Shown here: positions 38,397 through 40,108 of the stretch, piece after piece
How positions within the stretch are numbered: the stretch's first letter is position 1
How the letters are laid out: every line of letters begins with the position of its first letter
Assembly: GCA_025361465.1 (NCBI GenBank)
Contig: JANYAG010000045.1
Coordinates: 1 to 40,108 of the forward strand
From: Gemmatimonadota bacterium
Lineage (GTDB): Bacteria; Gemmatimonadota; Gemmatimonadetes; Gemmatimonadales; GWC2-71-9
Reading direction: 5' to 3'
DNA length: 40,108 nucleotides
Notes under the pieces: model-generated
The model's database searches: none
What the model saw: the letters and a program-made list of their open reading frames with translations, nothing else
Told to the model about the DNA's origin: nothing
Translations under genes and position numbers: made by a program

Positions 38397-39980
38397 TCAC
38401 GCCGGCGTGGGTGGTGCAACAAACCGCCGCGACAGGCGTTCATATGAATCCGCCAGCGCGAGGATCCGCGCATCGCTGCCGGGGAGGCCGACGAAGGAGA
38501 TGTTGCCCGCGGGCATTCCGTCGGCGCCGATTCCGGTTGGCACCGAGACTTCCGGCAGGCCGAGCCAGTTGCCATAGCCCAGCGTGGTGCGGATGTCGGG
38601 CCACGGGTCGACGGCGCGCGGTGCGGGAAACGGCATGGTGGGGTAGATCATCGCGTCCAGCTGCTCCTTCCGGAATGTCTCGGCCAGCTGCGCCACAACT
38701 GTCTCCCGCGAACGGGCGAAGGACTGCCCCGCCGCGTCGCGCTCATAGGGCTGCACGATAAGGCGCGACATCTCCTCCCACTCCTTCGGCAGCACGTCAT
38801 AGAACGCACGATACGCAGCCAGTCCGCGCTCGACCTCGCGCCGGGCATCGCCGCCGTGCGTGGCGAAATACCTGAGGAGGGCATTGGCGGTTGCGGCCGG
38901 CGAGTTGGGATCCGGCGTGACGTCGCCGCGGGCCTTCGCTGCCTCGGCGAAGAGGTTCCGCACATTGGCGCGCGTGACGGTCGGCGCGCTTTCGGTGACG
39001 ATGGCGCCCGCCGCCATCAGGTCGCCGACGGCGCGATCGAACACCGCCACCGACTCGGCGCGCATCTGCGCCCGCGGCACGTGGGCCTGGACGAGTCCGA
39101 GTCGCGCGTTGGCCAGCGCATTGTCCGGCAGGTGCTCGAGAATTCCCCGGCGCCACCGGGTGGTGAGCGCCAGGCCGTCCGACTTGTCGGGTCCGGCAAT
39201 GGCATCGAGCAGCAGTGCTGCATCGGCGACGCTGCGCGCCAGGGGGCCGTGGCTGTCCAGGTATGGCCAGGTGGGAATCACGCCGGTGCGCGGCACCAGG
39301 CCAAAGGTCGGTTTCATCCCGACGATCCCGCAGAACTGCGCCGGGATGCGATTCGACCCGCCATCGTCGGTACCCAGTGCCGCGAAGGCGATGCCGCATG
39401 CCACCGAGACCGCGGAGCCGGCGCTCGAACCACCGGGCGTCCTGGCTCCGGTGGGGTCGTATGGATTGTGCACCTGCCCCGAGAGCGAGCTGGTGCCATT
39501 GCCGTGGTAGGCGAAGTCGTCGGCCGCGGTCTTGCCCAGCACGATCGCGCCGGCGTCGCGCATCCGCCTGACCTCGAGCGCGTCGCGGCGAGCGGCGGCG
39601 GGAAAGAGGCGCGCCCACTCGTTGCTCGAAGCGGTGGTCGGCAGGCGCTCCATGTCGTAGATCGACTTCGCGAAGACCGGCACGCCGTCGAGCGGTCCGT
39701 GGAGCTCGCCGCGCCGCAGCCTCGTGTCCGAGGCCCGGGCCTCCATCATCGCGGTGGCCGACAACTGGTCGATGGCGTGCAGGGTGCCATTCCACGCCTG
39801 GCACCGCTCGAGTGCCCGCTCCGTGACCTGTGCGGCACTCCAATCACGCCGTGCGCGTCCCGCCTGGTACTCGACGATCGTGCCGGCGAGCGGGTCGTCG
39901 AGGCGCGCGGGCCACCGCACCAGCGGCAGCCCCAACAGTGCGCTCAACCGGCGGAGCGCTTCGCGTCGGGTCACGCTCAT
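38397..39980 (-). CDS. Amidase signature family protein
   Basis: GPLDGVPVFAKSIYDM, GGSSAGSAVSVACGIAFAALGTDDGGSNRIPAQFCGIVGMKPTFG; start MSVTRREALRRL preferred over the ORF-track start at 40097. Confidence 0.93.
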   Translation of the reverse strand: MSVTRREALRRLSALLGLPLVRWPARLDDPLAGTIVEYQAGRARRDWSAAQVTERALERCQAWNGTLHAIDQLSATAMMEARASDTRLRRGELHGPLDGVPVFAKSIYDMERLPTTASSNEWARLFPAAARRDALEVRRMRDAGAIVLGKTAADDFAYHGNGTSSLSGQVHNPYDPTGARTPGGSSAGSAVSVACGIAFAALGTDDGGSNRIPAQFCGIVGMKPTFGLVPRTGVIPTWPYLDSHGPLARSVADAALLLDAIAGPDKSDGLALTTRWRRGILEHLPDNALANARLGLVQAHVPRAQMRAESVAVFDRAVGDLMAAGAIVTESAPTVTRANVRNLFAEAAKARGDVTPDPNSPAATANALLRYFATHGGDARREVERGLAAYRAFYDVLPKEWEEMSRLIVQPYERDAAGQSFARSRETVVAQLAETFRKEQLDAMIYPTMPFPAPRAVDPWPDIRTTLGYGNWLGLPEVSVPTGIGADGMPAGNISFVGLPGSDARILALADSYERLSRRFVAPPTPA

Positions 39981-39985
39981 GGGTC

Positions 39986-40108
39986 TTACGGTTCGTCCCC
40001 GCTCGGCCCGTAGATCTGCGGCACCTTGGCGCCCATCGGCCGCAGGTAGGTGCTGATCTGCCCGCGATGGTGCACGATGTCGAACAGGAAGCTCCACGCC
40101 ATCGGCGA
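39986..40108 (-). CDS. C-terminus of a DinB-like family protein (truncated by window)
   Basis: Hand-translated minus frame: SPMAWSFLFDIVHHRGQISTYLRPMGAKVPQIYGPSGDEP*, matching the DinB HHRGQxxxYLRxxG C-terminal motif; stop at 39986. Confidence 0.82.
   Translation of the reverse strand, partial: SPMAWSFLFDIVHHRGQISTYLRPMGAKVPQIYGPSGDEP

Overview
GC-rich bacterial chromosomal window. The gene content and style suggest Gemmatimonadota, but that is inference only and no marker search was run. Left third (481-10407, +): a complete-looking type II secretion locus in the order G-F-H-I-J-K-L-M-C/PilP-like-D-E, followed by a Uup-type ABC-F ATPase. Middle (12.3-25.4 kb): a methyltransferase with a 58-aa ORF overlapping its start (missing from the ORF track), acyl-CoA dehydrogenase, M28 peptidase, DEAD-box helicase, a remnant of a UPF0178/YaiI-YqxD gene, a membrane protein, a GNAT acetyltransferase, and a minus-strand run of gyrA, threonine dehydratase-like, REC-GAF-GGDEF, dienelactone hydrolase and a beta-propeller protein. 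Right third: a TolC/MFP/RND efflux operon with an uncharacterised secreted fourth gene, a tightly overlapping operon (64-aa membrane protein, zinc ribbon, ApbE, DoxX, Tat-type Gfo/Idh/MocA oxidoreductase), a DUF6174-like lipoprotein, GH43, amidase, and the C-terminus of a DinB-like protein. Main leads: (1) the apbE-linked oxidoreductase carries DAVTSAT, which resembles the ApbE flavinylation motif, so the operon may be an exported flavinylated redox system; (2) degenerate heptanucleotide repeat arrays (about SGWGARN) occupy several consecutive intergenic gaps between 14.4 and 20.5 kb, one pair forming a 19-bp inverted repeat; (3) an internally deleted UPF0178 gene; (4) palindromic candidate operators near gyrA, the efflux operon and a divergent intergenic region. 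No tRNA, rRNA, CRISPR array or transposase was recognised.
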